Shown here piece after piece: positions 1 through 5,956 of a DNA stretch of 7,819 nucleotides. The translations under genes and the position numbers were made by a program. The stretch is from Avisuccinivibrio sp964424565. GTDB lineage: Bacteria; Pseudomonadota; Gammaproteobacteria; Enterobacterales; Succinivibrionaceae. Below the pieces are notes generated by a model, which saw only the letters and a list, made by a program, of their open reading frames with translations, was not told the origin of the DNA and did no database searches. The stretch is from positions 1 through 7,819 of the forward strand of contig CAYRIZ010000075.1 of NCBI GenBank assembly GCA_964424565.1. The letters are read 5' to 3'. Position 1 is the first letter of the stretch, and each line of letters opens with the position of its first letter.

Positions 1-213
1 ACTTACGGATCATCTTACGCAATAAAGCCGGATCTTCTTAACGATAGCCAACAAATATGCGGTTTCAGCCCAAAAGCCTCACCTCAGGGGTGGTGAGGCG
101 GCTATGATCTGATTTCTTTCCAGGAACTGCAGACTGTCCTGCAGATCATCACTTGTGTAGAAACTGTGGTTTCACTTTTCCCGGCATAAAAACCTGGGCT
201 GCAGCCCCGGACT
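1..213. other. Left-edge stretch without a confident gene
   Basis: This is the downstream side of the leftward UPF0149 gene. Apart from the hairpin at 76-99 I recognise nothing here. A plus-strand frame is open from base 1 to a TGA at 94-96 (31 codons, ending KASPQGW), but it runs into the hairpin and has no recognisable homology. No pepP-like start follows the UPF0149 gene, in contrast to the E. coli order ygfB-pepP. Confidence 0.4.
72..99 (-). terminator. Hairpin terminator downstream of the ygfB-like gene
   Basis: A perfect 8-bp inverted repeat (GCCTCACC at 76-83, GGTGAGGC at 92-99) encloses an 8-nt loop. Read on the minus strand the stem is followed by TTTT (72-75) and then GGGC, so the U tract is short. 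It lies about 115 nt past the stop codon of the leftward UPF0149 gene and has no T run on the plus side. This suggests a weak intrinsic terminator of that gene's transcript. It could also be a plain mRNA 3' stem-loop. Confidence 0.5.
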
Positions 214-738
214 TCAGGCAAAGCTGTCCTGCAGGGCGCAGAGCGTCTCTTCCAGGTAGGTGAGTACTGTAGTAAAGGATTCTTCATCAAGCTCTGCCTG
301 ATCGTCCACGCGCTGCAGTTCCTGCAGGGTGGAAAGAAAATCCCGTAGATTGGGATCGCTGATTTTGCTCCTGCCGGTAGTGGACTTTTGTTCAGGATCC
401 AAAGTAAGCCCCAGCATCAGTCCGTAGCAGAGATCGGACAGAGCCTGCAGCCTGGCTGAGGCCGGACCGGATGGCAGCAGTAAGGTAATCTCATTGTGCT
501 CAAAGCCGCTACGGGCATCTATAATCATTTCAGAAACCAGGGCAGTTAATCTGCCCGGCAGCGGTTCGCCGTCATTTAGGATCTGCGCACACAGCTGCTT
601 TATTTTCTTATCCTCCAGACCCGGACGGCGGGCACAAACTCCCAGGATCAGCCCCTGCCACAAAGCAGGGCTGTCATCACTCTGCAGGGCCTTGAAATCA
701 GCGGAAATTTCTGTAAAACGTTGGTGTTCTAAGCGCAT
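214..738 (-). CDS. ygfB: UPF0149 family protein, YgfB-like
   Basis: A 174-residue, mostly helical, acidic protein of the YgfB/UPF0149 family, close to the usual ~190 residues. Seen: an N-terminal helix leading to LWQGLILGVCARRPG (about 26-40), the position of the family's 'E(M)HGLISGMICGG' segment; LLLPSG near 86-91; ARLQALSDLCYGLMLGLTLD (about 95-114), matching the family's 'RADALAGWVNHFLLGLG' segment; then an acidic linker and a C-terminal helix YLEETLCALQDSFA matching 'YVRVAALLCHDTF'. These comparisons are from memory. The biochemical role is poorly defined; in Pseudomonas aeruginosa YgfB influences ampDh3 and beta-lactam resistance. The ATG at 736-738 is the only reasonable start, but no Shine-Dalgarno sequence precedes it; the upstream bases are T/A-rich. 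It is divergent from suhB, with 85 bp between the starts. In E. coli ygfB is divergent from zapA and leads pepP-ubiH-ubiI, so the context here is different. Confidence 0.82.
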   Translation of the reverse strand: MRLEHQRFTEISADFKALQSDDSPALWQGLILGVCARRPGLEDKKIKQLCAQILNDGEPLPGRLTALVSEMIIDARSGFEHNEITLLLPSGPASARLQALSDLCYGLMLGLTLDPEQKSTTGRSKISDPNLRDFLSTLQELQRVDDQAELDEESFTTVLTYLEETLCALQDSFA

Positions 739-752
739 AAATTAAGTAAAAG

Positions 753-784
753 TTGAGCGGTTAAAGACAAAAACGGGGTATAAT
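753..784 (+). promoter_or_regulatory. Candidate sigma70 promoter for suhB
   Basis: A perfect -10 hexamer TATAAT lies at 779-784, about 40 bp before the suhB ATG, in the short divergent gap. The best -35 match is TTGAGC at 753-758, but the spacer is 20 bp, longer than the preferred 17. Transcription would start near 791, giving a leader of about 33 nt. The -10 is convincing by eye; the -35 is not. Confidence 0.5.
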
Positions 785-810
785 TCTGGCACTTTTCTCC
801 AATCGAAGAA

Positions 811-815
811 AGAGG
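811..815 (+). promoter_or_regulatory. Ribosome binding site of suhB
   Basis: AGAGG ends 8 nt before the ATG at 824 and supports that start. It sits in the near-palindrome AAGAG-G-CTCTT just before the start codon. Confidence 0.55.
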
Positions 816-823
816 CTCTTTTA

Positions 824-1633
824 ATGCATCCCATGCTGAATATAGCAGTACGCGCTGCCCGTACCGCCGGCAATCTGATTGCCCGCAATTTAGGCCGCCA
901 GGATCAATTCACAGTAGAAGAGAAGCGCAGAGATGATCTGGTCACTTCCATAGACAAGGAATGCGAGAAGACCATAGTCTCCATTCTGCACAAGGCTTAC
1001 CGTGATCATGCTGTCTTAGGTGAAGAATGCGGCCTGATTGGCAGTGCTGATGCTGATTATATCTGGATCATCGATCCGATTGACGGCACCACCAATTTTG
1101 TACAGGGTATTCCTCACTGTGCGGTTTCCATAGCCCTGCATTACCGCGGCCGCTGCGAGGTGGGCGTAGTATTCGACCCTATGGCAAACGAGATGTTTAC
1201 CGCCGCCCGTGGTGAAGGCGCAGCCTTAAACGGCACCCGTATCCGTGTCGGCAGCAAACCGAGCCTGGCCGGCAGTATTATTCACACCGCTCCTCCGGCC
1301 CGTTACCGCGAAAAGATGGATGCCTACATGACCGTGTTCCGCCGCCTGGTGGACAACACTGCCGATATCAGACGCACCGGCTGTGCCTCTCTGGATATGG
1401 CCTATGTTGCCTGCGGCCGCTGTGACGGCTATATGGAGCTGGGCCTCAAGCCCTGGGATTTTGGTGCCGGTGAACTGCTGGTTCGCGAGGCCGGCGGTAT
1501 AGTGACCGACTTTGCCGGTGATATTTCCAGATACCAAAAGACCGGCAATATCCTCTGCGGCTCTCCTGCCATAGTCAAGGGCCTGCTCACTGAGGTCACC
1601 AAACCCGCAGAACTGCCCGACATCTTAAAATAA
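824..1633 (+). CDS. suhB: SuhB: inositol-1-monophosphatase / Nus-associated factor
   Basis: A 269-residue protein, full length for SuhB (267 in E. coli). It opens MHPMLNIAVRAAR, essentially the E. coli start, which fixes the ATG. The family is the Mg-dependent inositol monophosphatase fold, which hydrolyses myo-inositol phosphate. Visible metal ligands are E67 (in GEECG), D84 and D87 (in WIIDPIDGTTNF, the first IMP signature) and D212 (in KPWDFGAGELLVREAGG, the second signature), at the same numbers as in E. coli. RRTGCASLDMAYVACG (about 183-198) is also family-typical. In E. coli SuhB joins NusA/NusB/NusE-containing complexes and supports rRNA antitermination; the phosphatase activity is not needed for every phenotype. 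That role is inferred here from orthology. The gene is transcribed alone, divergent from ygfB and convergent with rne, with its own promoter and terminator. It has no truncation or missing catalytic residue. Confidence 0.95.
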   Translation: MHPMLNIAVRAARTAGNLIARNLGRQDQFTVEEKRRDDLVTSIDKECEKTIVSILHKAYRDHAVLGEECGLIGSADADYIWIIDPIDGTTNFVQGIPHCAVSIALHYRGRCEVGVVFDPMANEMFTAARGEGAALNGTRIRVGSKPSLAGSIIHTAPPARYREKMDAYMTVFRRLVDNTADIRRTGCASLDMAYVACGRCDGYMELGLKPWDFGAGELLVREAGGIVTDFAGDISRYQKTGNILCGSPAIVKGLLTEVTKPAELPDILK

Positions 1634-1690
1634 CACAGTACAGGCCACAGCCCCGGAGCGGGACTGCAGCCTGATACTGCGCGTTTCCCT

Positions 1691-1724
1691 GCAAAGCCTG
1701 CTGCAAGTGGGCTTTGCGTCTTTT
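1691..1724 (+). terminator. Rho-independent terminator of suhB
   Basis: The 8-bp inverted repeat GCAAAGCC (1691-1698) / GGCTTTGC (1710-1717), with an 11-nt loop, is followed by GTCTTTT on the plus strand. It begins about 57 nt after the suhB stop. The U tract is short and interrupted, so efficiency is uncertain. Confidence 0.6.
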
Positions 1725-1856
1725 GAGGCAGCGCGATCTCAGATTACCTGCACCTCTTCGTCACAAAAAATCCCCTCCGGCTTAACCTCTGCTCTCCTTT
1801 GCGCCGCCTGCAGGCAGGGGCGGGCAGGGCAGCATAAAGCAGAATGGGGTCTTAGG

Positions 1857-1886
1857 TAAAAGAAAACCGCCATACGGCGGTTTTCT
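1857..1886. terminator. Terminator of rne, probably bidirectional
   Basis: An 11-bp perfect stem, AGAAAACCGCC (1861-1871) / GGCGGTTTTCT (1876-1886), has a 4-nt loop ATAC. On the minus strand the stem is followed by TTTTCTTTTA, a good U tract, 42 nt past the rne stop. On the plus strand it is followed by TTTTCTCATC, so it can also catch suhB read-through. Confidence 0.85.
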
Positions 1887-1927
1887 CATCAGGAGAGCAT
1901 TCAGCTCTTATTTTTCAGCCATCAGCT

Positions 1928-4900
1928 TTATTCTTCAGCAGGGGCATTCTCTGCTGGAGCTGCCGGCTGCTGAGCCTGCTGGCTCTTGGCGGTATTTTTG
2001 GCTGATGATTTGGTACCACCTTTGGTGCCGGACTGGCGGCTGCGCGGGGTCCTGCTGGGCGATTTTTTCTGACCGCCGGTGCTGCTGCGCTGACCAGTAC
2101 TGGTACTGCCGGCATTGGCATTCTCACGGGGAGCACGGGGCTTCCTGGTGCCGGAGCGGCGCGGACGCTTGTTGCCTTCCGGAGCGGCGGCAGGGGCAGC
2201 CTCTGCATTTTCAGCCGGGGCCTGGGCCGGGGCGGCAGCTTCGGTATTCACGCTGTCTGCGGCGGCAGGAGCTGCAGTCTGCTCTGCTGGTGCAGCGGTC
2301 TCCTCTGCCGGAGCGCTGACTGCAGGCTGTTCTTCCTGCGGCTCCACCACAGCAGGAGCGGGGACGCTTTCCTCTACCACAGCTTCCTTTACTTCAGCCA
2401 CGGCCGCAGCGGGAGCAGGAGCGGTTTCTTCTGCAGGGGCAGGCTCAGCGGCAGGGGCGCTCTCTGCGGCACTTTCCTCTGCTGCTGGAGCCGGGGCAGG
2501 CTGTGCCTCAGGCTCTTCTGCTTTGCTTTCGGCAGGCTCATCCTTTTCTGCGGCCTGGACTGCGGCAGGGGCGGCTTCTGCTGCCGGAACAGCTTCAGCT
2601 TCTGCAGGCTCAGGCTGTACCTGCTCTGCAGCTTCAGGCTCGGGATGAACTTCTACTGCAGTCTCGGGCTCGGGCTGTACCTGATCTACAGTCTCAGGCT
2701 CGGGCTGGGCTTCCACTGCAGTTTCAGGCTCAGGCTCAGCCACTGCCTCTGCGACGGCCGGCTCGGCGCTGATTTCCTCAGCCGGGCTTTCAGCGGCGGC
2801 GGGCTCTGCAGCCGGGGTCTGCTCAATCTGCTCTGCAGGCTGGGTTTCCACGGCAGGGAGTTCTGCACTCTCTGCGGCAGGCTCTGCAGTCTGCGGCTGT
2901 GTAGGCTCCTCGGTATTGATGATGTCTGAGGCACAGACATTGCGGGCACCGGCAAAGCCTGAACCCAGAGCGCTGTGCTCAAAATCCGCGCCTTCATTAA
3001 GCGGACGGGAGGACAGCGGAGCGCCGAAACTGACCACACAGACGGCAGGCTCGGAAATATCATCAATGCTGTCGGCATCGCGGGCACCGGCAAAACCGCC
3101 GATCTGCTCGGAGTGCTCAAAATCCGCGCCTTCACTGTCGGGACGGACGCGGGCGGCAGAGCCAAACTCCAGATCCTGCAGCGGGCCCTCTCCGGCAGGA
3201 GAGTCTATGTATTCCACAGCCTTGGGCTCATAGGGAGCTGCGATCAGGGCTGCTGCCTTGCGGGCTGCTTCCTCCTCGCGCTCGCGGGCAAAGGCCAGAG
3301 CCTGGGCTTTGGCTATGGAACGCGGAGCCTCGCCGGTCAGCTCATTTTGATCTACTACTGCTGCGGCAGCAGGTGCTGCTTTGCGCTGGCGCTTGTTTTC
3401 CGTTCCTTCACTGCGGGTGCGGTTTTTGCCCTGCCGAGGCTGTTTGGTGCTGTTTTCCTCAGCATTCTTGGGCTGACGCCGGGGAGTCTGCTTCTGAACG
3501 GCAGCTTTCTTCTGTCCGGAGCGCTCGCCCTTTTCAGCGCGCTCAGGGCGCTCGGGGTGTTCGGCATGCTGCTCGGGGCGCTCGGTGCGTTCAGGCCGTT
3601 CGGTACGCTCTCCGCGCTCGGGGCGTTCACCGCGCTCGGGACGGGCACGGCGGTTGCTGCCGGAGGTACCGGCGGCATTTCTGCCGCGGCCGCTGCCGCC
3701 TGATCTGCGGCTGTTGCCGGAAGCTGTGCTGCTGCCGGAGCTGCTGCGTCCTGCGGCAGGCTTTCCGGCATCGGCTGCGGTGTCCGCAGCGGCAGGTTTG
3801 CTGGATTTGAAGAAGGAGGCAATTCCTTTAATGATTTTTTCGAGAAAGGAAGGCTCCTTGGGCACCTCCTTCTCCTGCGGAGTCGGGTGGCGCGGGGCCT
3901 TGACGGTAATGTCGTTGATGGAACCCTGATCTATGACCGGTTCAGCTGCAGCCTGGGATCTGACGGCATCGCTCTTTTCCATCTGGGCTGCCAGAATGTT
4001 TTCCTGCATCTGGCGGCGGTGTTCCTGAGTGCGCTGACTGATCACCGTGGTGCTGCTGTCATAAAAGCCGGGAGCATTCTGGCCCAGCAGGCGCTGCACC
4101 TCAAACTGCGGCGGCATCATGTGCTGATCGGGGATCACCGACACGCGGATCTTGTGGCGCTTTTCTATTTCAGCCAGCTTGTTGCGCTTTTCATTGAGGA
4201 TAAAGGTGGCCACTTCCACCGGAGCTATGGCAAACACATTGCCGGTGTTCTTGTGGGCTTCTTCCTCAACCAGACGCAGCACGGACAGAGCCAGCGAGGA
4301 GGTATCGCGCACGGTGCCCTGCCCCTGGCACATGGGGCAGACGTGAGCGCTGGATTCCTCCAATGAAGGACGCAGACGCTGACGGGACATCTCCAGCAGA
4401 CCAAAGCGGGAGATGCGGCTGAACTGTATGCGGGCGCGGTCCTGACGCACGGCCTCGCGCATGCGACTTTCTATCTCGCGCTGATTCTTCACCGGGGTCA
4501 TGTCGATGAAGTCGATCACTATCAAACCGCCTATATCGCGCAGTCTCAGCTGTCTGGCAATTTCCTCGGCCGCTTCAATATTGGTCTGCAGGGCAGTTTC
4601 CTCAATATCGCCGCCCCGGGTGGCCTTGGCGGAGTTGACGTCTATGGAGGTTAAGGCCTCGGTGGGATCGATTACTATGGCACCGCCTGAGGGCAGGCGC
4701 ACCTCACGCTGATAGGCGCTTTCGATCTGGGATTCGATCTGGAATTTGGAGAACAGCGGAATGTCGCCATTGTACAGGTGCACGCGCTGGGCAAATTCCG
4801 GACGGACCAAATCTATTTGATTTTTGATCTGCTCAAAGACATGACGATCATCCACCAAAATCTCGCCTATATCCGGACGCAGGTAATCGCGCACCGCCCG

Positions 4901-5545
4901 CATGGCAATATTGGACTCCTGATAGATCAGGAAGGGAGCCGGTCTGGAGGCGGCGGCATTCTTGATCATGTCCCAGAGCTTGGTCAGGATGGACAAATCC
5001 CAGGCCAGCTCTTCCGAGCTCTTGCCCACACCTGCGGTGCGGACTATGACGCCCATACCCTGAGGAATGGTGATGCCTTCCAGGGCATGCTTGAGCTCGG
5101 TGCGCTCCTCACCCTCGATGCGGCGGGAAATGCCGCCGGCGCGGGGATTGTTGGGCATCAGCACCAGATAGCTGCCGGCCAGGGAAATATAGGTGGTCAA
5201 GGCTGCACCCTTCTGGCCGCGCTCTTCCTTTTCTATCTGTACTATGACTTCCTGGCCTTCATGCAGCAGGGATTTGAGCGCATTGTGATCAGAAAAGTTG
5301 GTGCCTTCAGGATAGTATTCGCGGGCTATTTCCTTAATGGGGAGGAAACCGTGGCGTTCCATGCCGTAATCCACAAAGGCAGCTTCCAGGCTGGGCTCAA
5401 TGCGGGTTATGGTGCCTTTGTAAATATTGGCTTTTTTGTTGACGTGTTCAGGAGATTCTATGTCCAGGTCATACAGTTTCTGACCGTCGACCAGGGCAAC
5501 GCGCACTTCTTCCTGCTGAGTGGCGTTAATGAGCATTCTTTTCAC
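1928..5545 (-). CDS. rne: Ribonuclease E (degradosome scaffold endoribonuclease)
   Basis: A 1205-residue RNase E, longer than E. coli's 1061. It cuts AU-rich single-stranded RNA in mRNA decay and rRNA/tRNA maturation at the inner membrane. Start: GTG at 5545 gives VKRMLINATQQEEV, equal to E. coli MKRMLINATQQEEL, with AAGGA 10 nt upstream. The frame stays open to a TTG at 5692, but that extension lacks similarity and is leader. Catalytic half (about 1-520): S1 domain ending near 125, 5'-sensor R169-T170 (VIVRTAGVGKS), DNase I-like part with Mg ligands D302 and D345 and N304 (IDVNSAKATRGGD; LIVIDFIDMTP), Zn-link C403/C406 (HVCPMCQGQG). Tail (about 525-1205): amphipathic membrane-targeting helix FLEKIIKGIASFFK (567-580); Arg-rich RNA-binding region (about 612-722); helical AREREEEAARKAAALIAA (753-770); duplicated GADFEHS motif (794-881); acidic Pro/Ala/Glu region (882-1124); basic Ser/Thr/Lys/Arg tail (1125-1190). 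The E. coli PNPase-binding C-terminus is not recognisable. Confidence 0.97.
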   Translation of the reverse strand: MKRMLINATQQEEVRVALVDGQKLYDLDIESPEHVNKKANIYKGTITRIEPSLEAAFVDYGMERHGFLPIKEIAREYYPEGTNFSDHNALKSLLHEGQEVIVQIEKEERGQKGAALTTYISLAGSYLVLMPNNPRAGGISRRIEGEERTELKHALEGITIPQGMGVIVRTAGVGKSSEELAWDLSILTKLWDMIKNAAASRPAPFLIYQESNIAMRAVRDYLRPDIGEILVDDRHVFEQIKNQIDLVRPEFAQRVHLYNGDIPLFSKFQIESQIESAYQREVRLPSGGAIVIDPTEALTSIDVNSAKATRGGDIEETALQTNIEAAEEIARQLRLRDIGGLIVIDFIDMTPVKNQREIESRMREAVRQDRARIQFSRISRFGLLEMSRQRLRPSLEESSAHVCPMCQGQGTVRDTSSLALSVLRLVEEEAHKNTGNVFAIAPVEVATFILNEKRNKLAEIEKRHKIRVSVIPDQHMMPPQFEVQRLLGQNAPGFYDSSTTVISQRTQEHRRQMQENILAAQMEKSDAVRSQAAAEPVIDQGSINDITVKAPRHPTPQEKEVPKEPSFLEKIIKGIASFFKSSKPAAADTAADAGKPAAGRSSSGSSTASGNSRRSGGSGRGRNAAGTSGSNRRARPERGERPERGERTERPERTERPEQHAEHPERPERAEKGERSGQKKAAVQKQTPRRQPKNAEENSTKQPRQGKNRTRSEGTENKRQRKAAPAAAAVVDQNELTGEAPRSIAKAQALAFAREREEEAARKAAALIAAPYEPKAVEYIDSPAGEGPLQDLEFGSAARVRPDSEGADFEHSEQIGGFAGARDADSIDDISEPAVCVVSFGAPLSSRPLNEGADFEHSALGSGFAGARNVCASDIINTEEPTQPQTAEPAAESAELPAVETQPAEQIEQTPAAEPAAAESPAEEISAEPAVAEAVAEPEPETAVEAQPEPETVDQVQPEPETAVEVHPEPEAAEQVQPEPAEAEAVPAAEAAPAAVQAAEKDEPAESKAEEPEAQPAPAPAAEESAAESAPAAEPAPAEETAPAPAAAVAEVKEAVVEESVPAPAVVEPQEEQPAVSAPAEETAAPAEQTAAPAAADSVNTEAAAPAQAPAENAEAAPAAAPEGNKRPRRSGTRKPRAPRENANAGSTSTGQRSSTGGQKKSPSRTPRSRQSGTKGGTKSSAKNTAKSQQAQQPAAPAENAPAEE
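2588..2737 (-). repeat. Five tandem 30-bp repeats in the rne tail (PEPE decapeptides)
   Basis: Residues 937-986 of RNase E form five head-to-tail 10-residue units: EPEPETAVEA, QPEPETVDQV, QPEPETAVEV, HPEPEAAEQV, QPEPAEAEAV. At DNA level the units are 30 bp and share 'caggctcgggctg'-like cores. The region is acidic and predicted disordered. Such exact-period repeats can expand or contract by slippage, so strain length variation is plausible. Confidence 0.85.
2903..3166 (-). repeat. Two direct copies of a ~40-residue motif in the rne tail
   Basis: RNase E residues 794-833 and 840-881 are two copies in register, 46 residues apart. The shared pattern is FG-A...RP..EGADFEHS....GFAGAR......DI...EP. 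At DNA level a 22-nt run starting GTGCTCAAAATCCGCGCC (begins 2974 and 3113) and GCGGGCACCGGCAAA (2942, 3080) are identical in both copies, while the bases between differ. Conserved words inside otherwise low-complexity sequence suggest a duplicated binding motif. The partner is unknown. Confidence 0.85.
3521..3643 (-). repeat. PER/GER/TER tripeptide repeats in the RNase E RNA-binding region
   Basis: RNase E residues 635-675 consist of near-tandem R-P-E, R-G-E and R-T-E units (for example RPERGERPERGERTERPER). This is a charge-alternating, Arg-rich disordered stretch where E. coli has its arginine-rich RNA-binding domain. The repeats resemble the REER-type repeats known in the Pseudomonas RNase E tail. 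RNA binding is inferred from composition and position. Confidence 0.75.
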
Positions 5546-5555
5546 GAGAAAAGAT

Positions 5556-5560
5556 TCCTT
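5556..5560 (-). promoter_or_regulatory. Ribosome binding site deciding the rne GTG start
   Basis: AAGGA on the minus strand, 10 nt before GTG (5545-5543) and 19 nt before the in-frame ATG (5536-5534). The spacing favours GTG, which matches the conserved MKRM start of other RNase E proteins. Confidence 0.75.
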
Positions 5561-5813
5561 TGTGTGAAGAGCCGCCTGCAGCGGTGACTGCGTGGGACTT
5601 GGGATAAACATTGTCCGCTGTGCAGCGAGACCGGAAAACGGCTTAAGTTTTATAAAAATTATGCCCTCATCCGGACGCGCCGTTCCTTTCAAAAAAGAGG
5701 GGTCCGCACAAGTGCAGCCGTAATCTGCCTTATCCGGTCCGGGTTGGCACTATAAGGGGGGAAGGCCGCGCAGGCCGCGGACGCATGAGCTTGTCATGCG
5801 GCAGGTTACTGTT

Positions 5814-5858
5814 AAAAAAAGGCAGGTACCATGACTATCAGGTCACCGTCAGCCTTTT
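5814..5858 (-). terminator. Intrinsic terminator or attenuator between the TraI-like gene and rne
   Basis: On the minus strand AAAAGGC (5858-5852) pairs with GCCTTTT (5823-5817). An inner stem GGT(g)ACC / GGTACC is capped by TGA-TAG-TCA, and a run of seven U (5820-5814) follows. It lies about 100 nt past the stop of the TraI-like gene, so it can end that transcript. It also starts within a few nt of the predicted start site of the promoter at 5867-5895, so it may attenuate rne or end a ~45-nt RNA. Confidence 0.7.
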
Positions 5859-5866
5859 GAGCGCAT

Positions 5867-5895
5867 ATTATGCGGCAAGCCCCTTTATTTTTCAA
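5867..5895 (-). promoter_or_regulatory. Sigma70-type promoter upstream of rne
   Basis: On the minus strand TTGAAA (5895-5890) and CATAAT (5872-5867) are separated by exactly 17 nt, each one or two mismatches from consensus. They are followed by ATGCGC and a start near 5858-5862. This is the best promoter match in the 411-bp gap upstream of rne. It lies downstream of the TraI-like stop codon, so rne need not be transcribed from that gene's promoter. Confidence 0.65.
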
Positions 5896-5956
5896 CAAAT
5901 GCGCGCCGCCCCAGGCTGTGCGCCGCCGGGGCTGCCGGAAACCTGGGAGGCAGATC

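Larger units (their letters stand above)
1634..1927. other. Convergent intergenic region between suhB and rne
   Basis: A 294-bp stretch between two stop codons. It holds the suhB terminator (1691-1724) and the rne/bidirectional terminator (1857-1886). Between them, 1740-1850 shows no open frame with homology and no recognisable RNA gene. The only structure there is a 10-bp palindrome GCCTGCAGGC at 1806-1815. Confidence 0.6.
5546..5866 (-). promoter_or_regulatory. Putative long structured 5' leader of rne
   Basis: If transcription starts just after the -10 at 5867-5872, the rne leader is about 315 nt, similar to the ~361-nt autoregulatory leader of E. coli rne. In order on the minus strand it contains a U7 terminator-like hairpin (5814-5858), a 7-bp hairpin CGCATGA/TCATGCG (5782-5800), a 5-bp GC hairpin CCGCG/CGCGG (5766-5780), a U6 run at 5691-5696 and an AT-rich patch at 5647-5663. 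Autoregulation by RNase E cleavage of its own leader is known in E. coli. I cannot match the specific E. coli stem-loops by eye. Confidence 0.45.

Noticed and set aside
1..96. Plus-strand open frame at the left edge (31 codons to TGA at 94-96)
   Set aside because: Short, not recognisable, and ending inside the hairpin at 76-99. It cannot be distinguished from chance.
1634..1860. 6S RNA or other small RNA between suhB and rne
   Set aside because: ygfB is often near ssrS in gammaproteobacteria, so I looked for the long 6S hairpin with paired ends. I saw only the short terminator hairpins.
2903..3166. Direct repeats considered as a mobile-element or CRISPR signature
   Set aside because: They are in frame within rne, only two copies, and conserved as protein words. 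A coding duplication explains them.
2975..3703. 242-codon plus-strand open frame opposite the RNase E tail
   Set aside because: Its composition mirrors the low-complexity Ala/Glu/Arg tail. There is no start context or homology.
4778..5587. 269-codon plus-strand open frame opposite the RNase E catalytic domain
   Set aside because: The opposite strand encodes strongly conserved RNase E sequence; this is a mirror frame.
5546..5692. N-terminal extension of RNase E from a TTG at 5692
   Set aside because: The 49 extra residues lack family similarity. The GTG at 5545 has a ribosome site at proper spacing and matches the conserved N-terminus. The stretch is better read as leader.
5749..5754. TATAGT on the minus strand as an alternative rne -10
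   Set aside because: No acceptable -35 lies 16-18 bp upstream (CGGCCT or similar). The promoter at 5867-5895 is much better.
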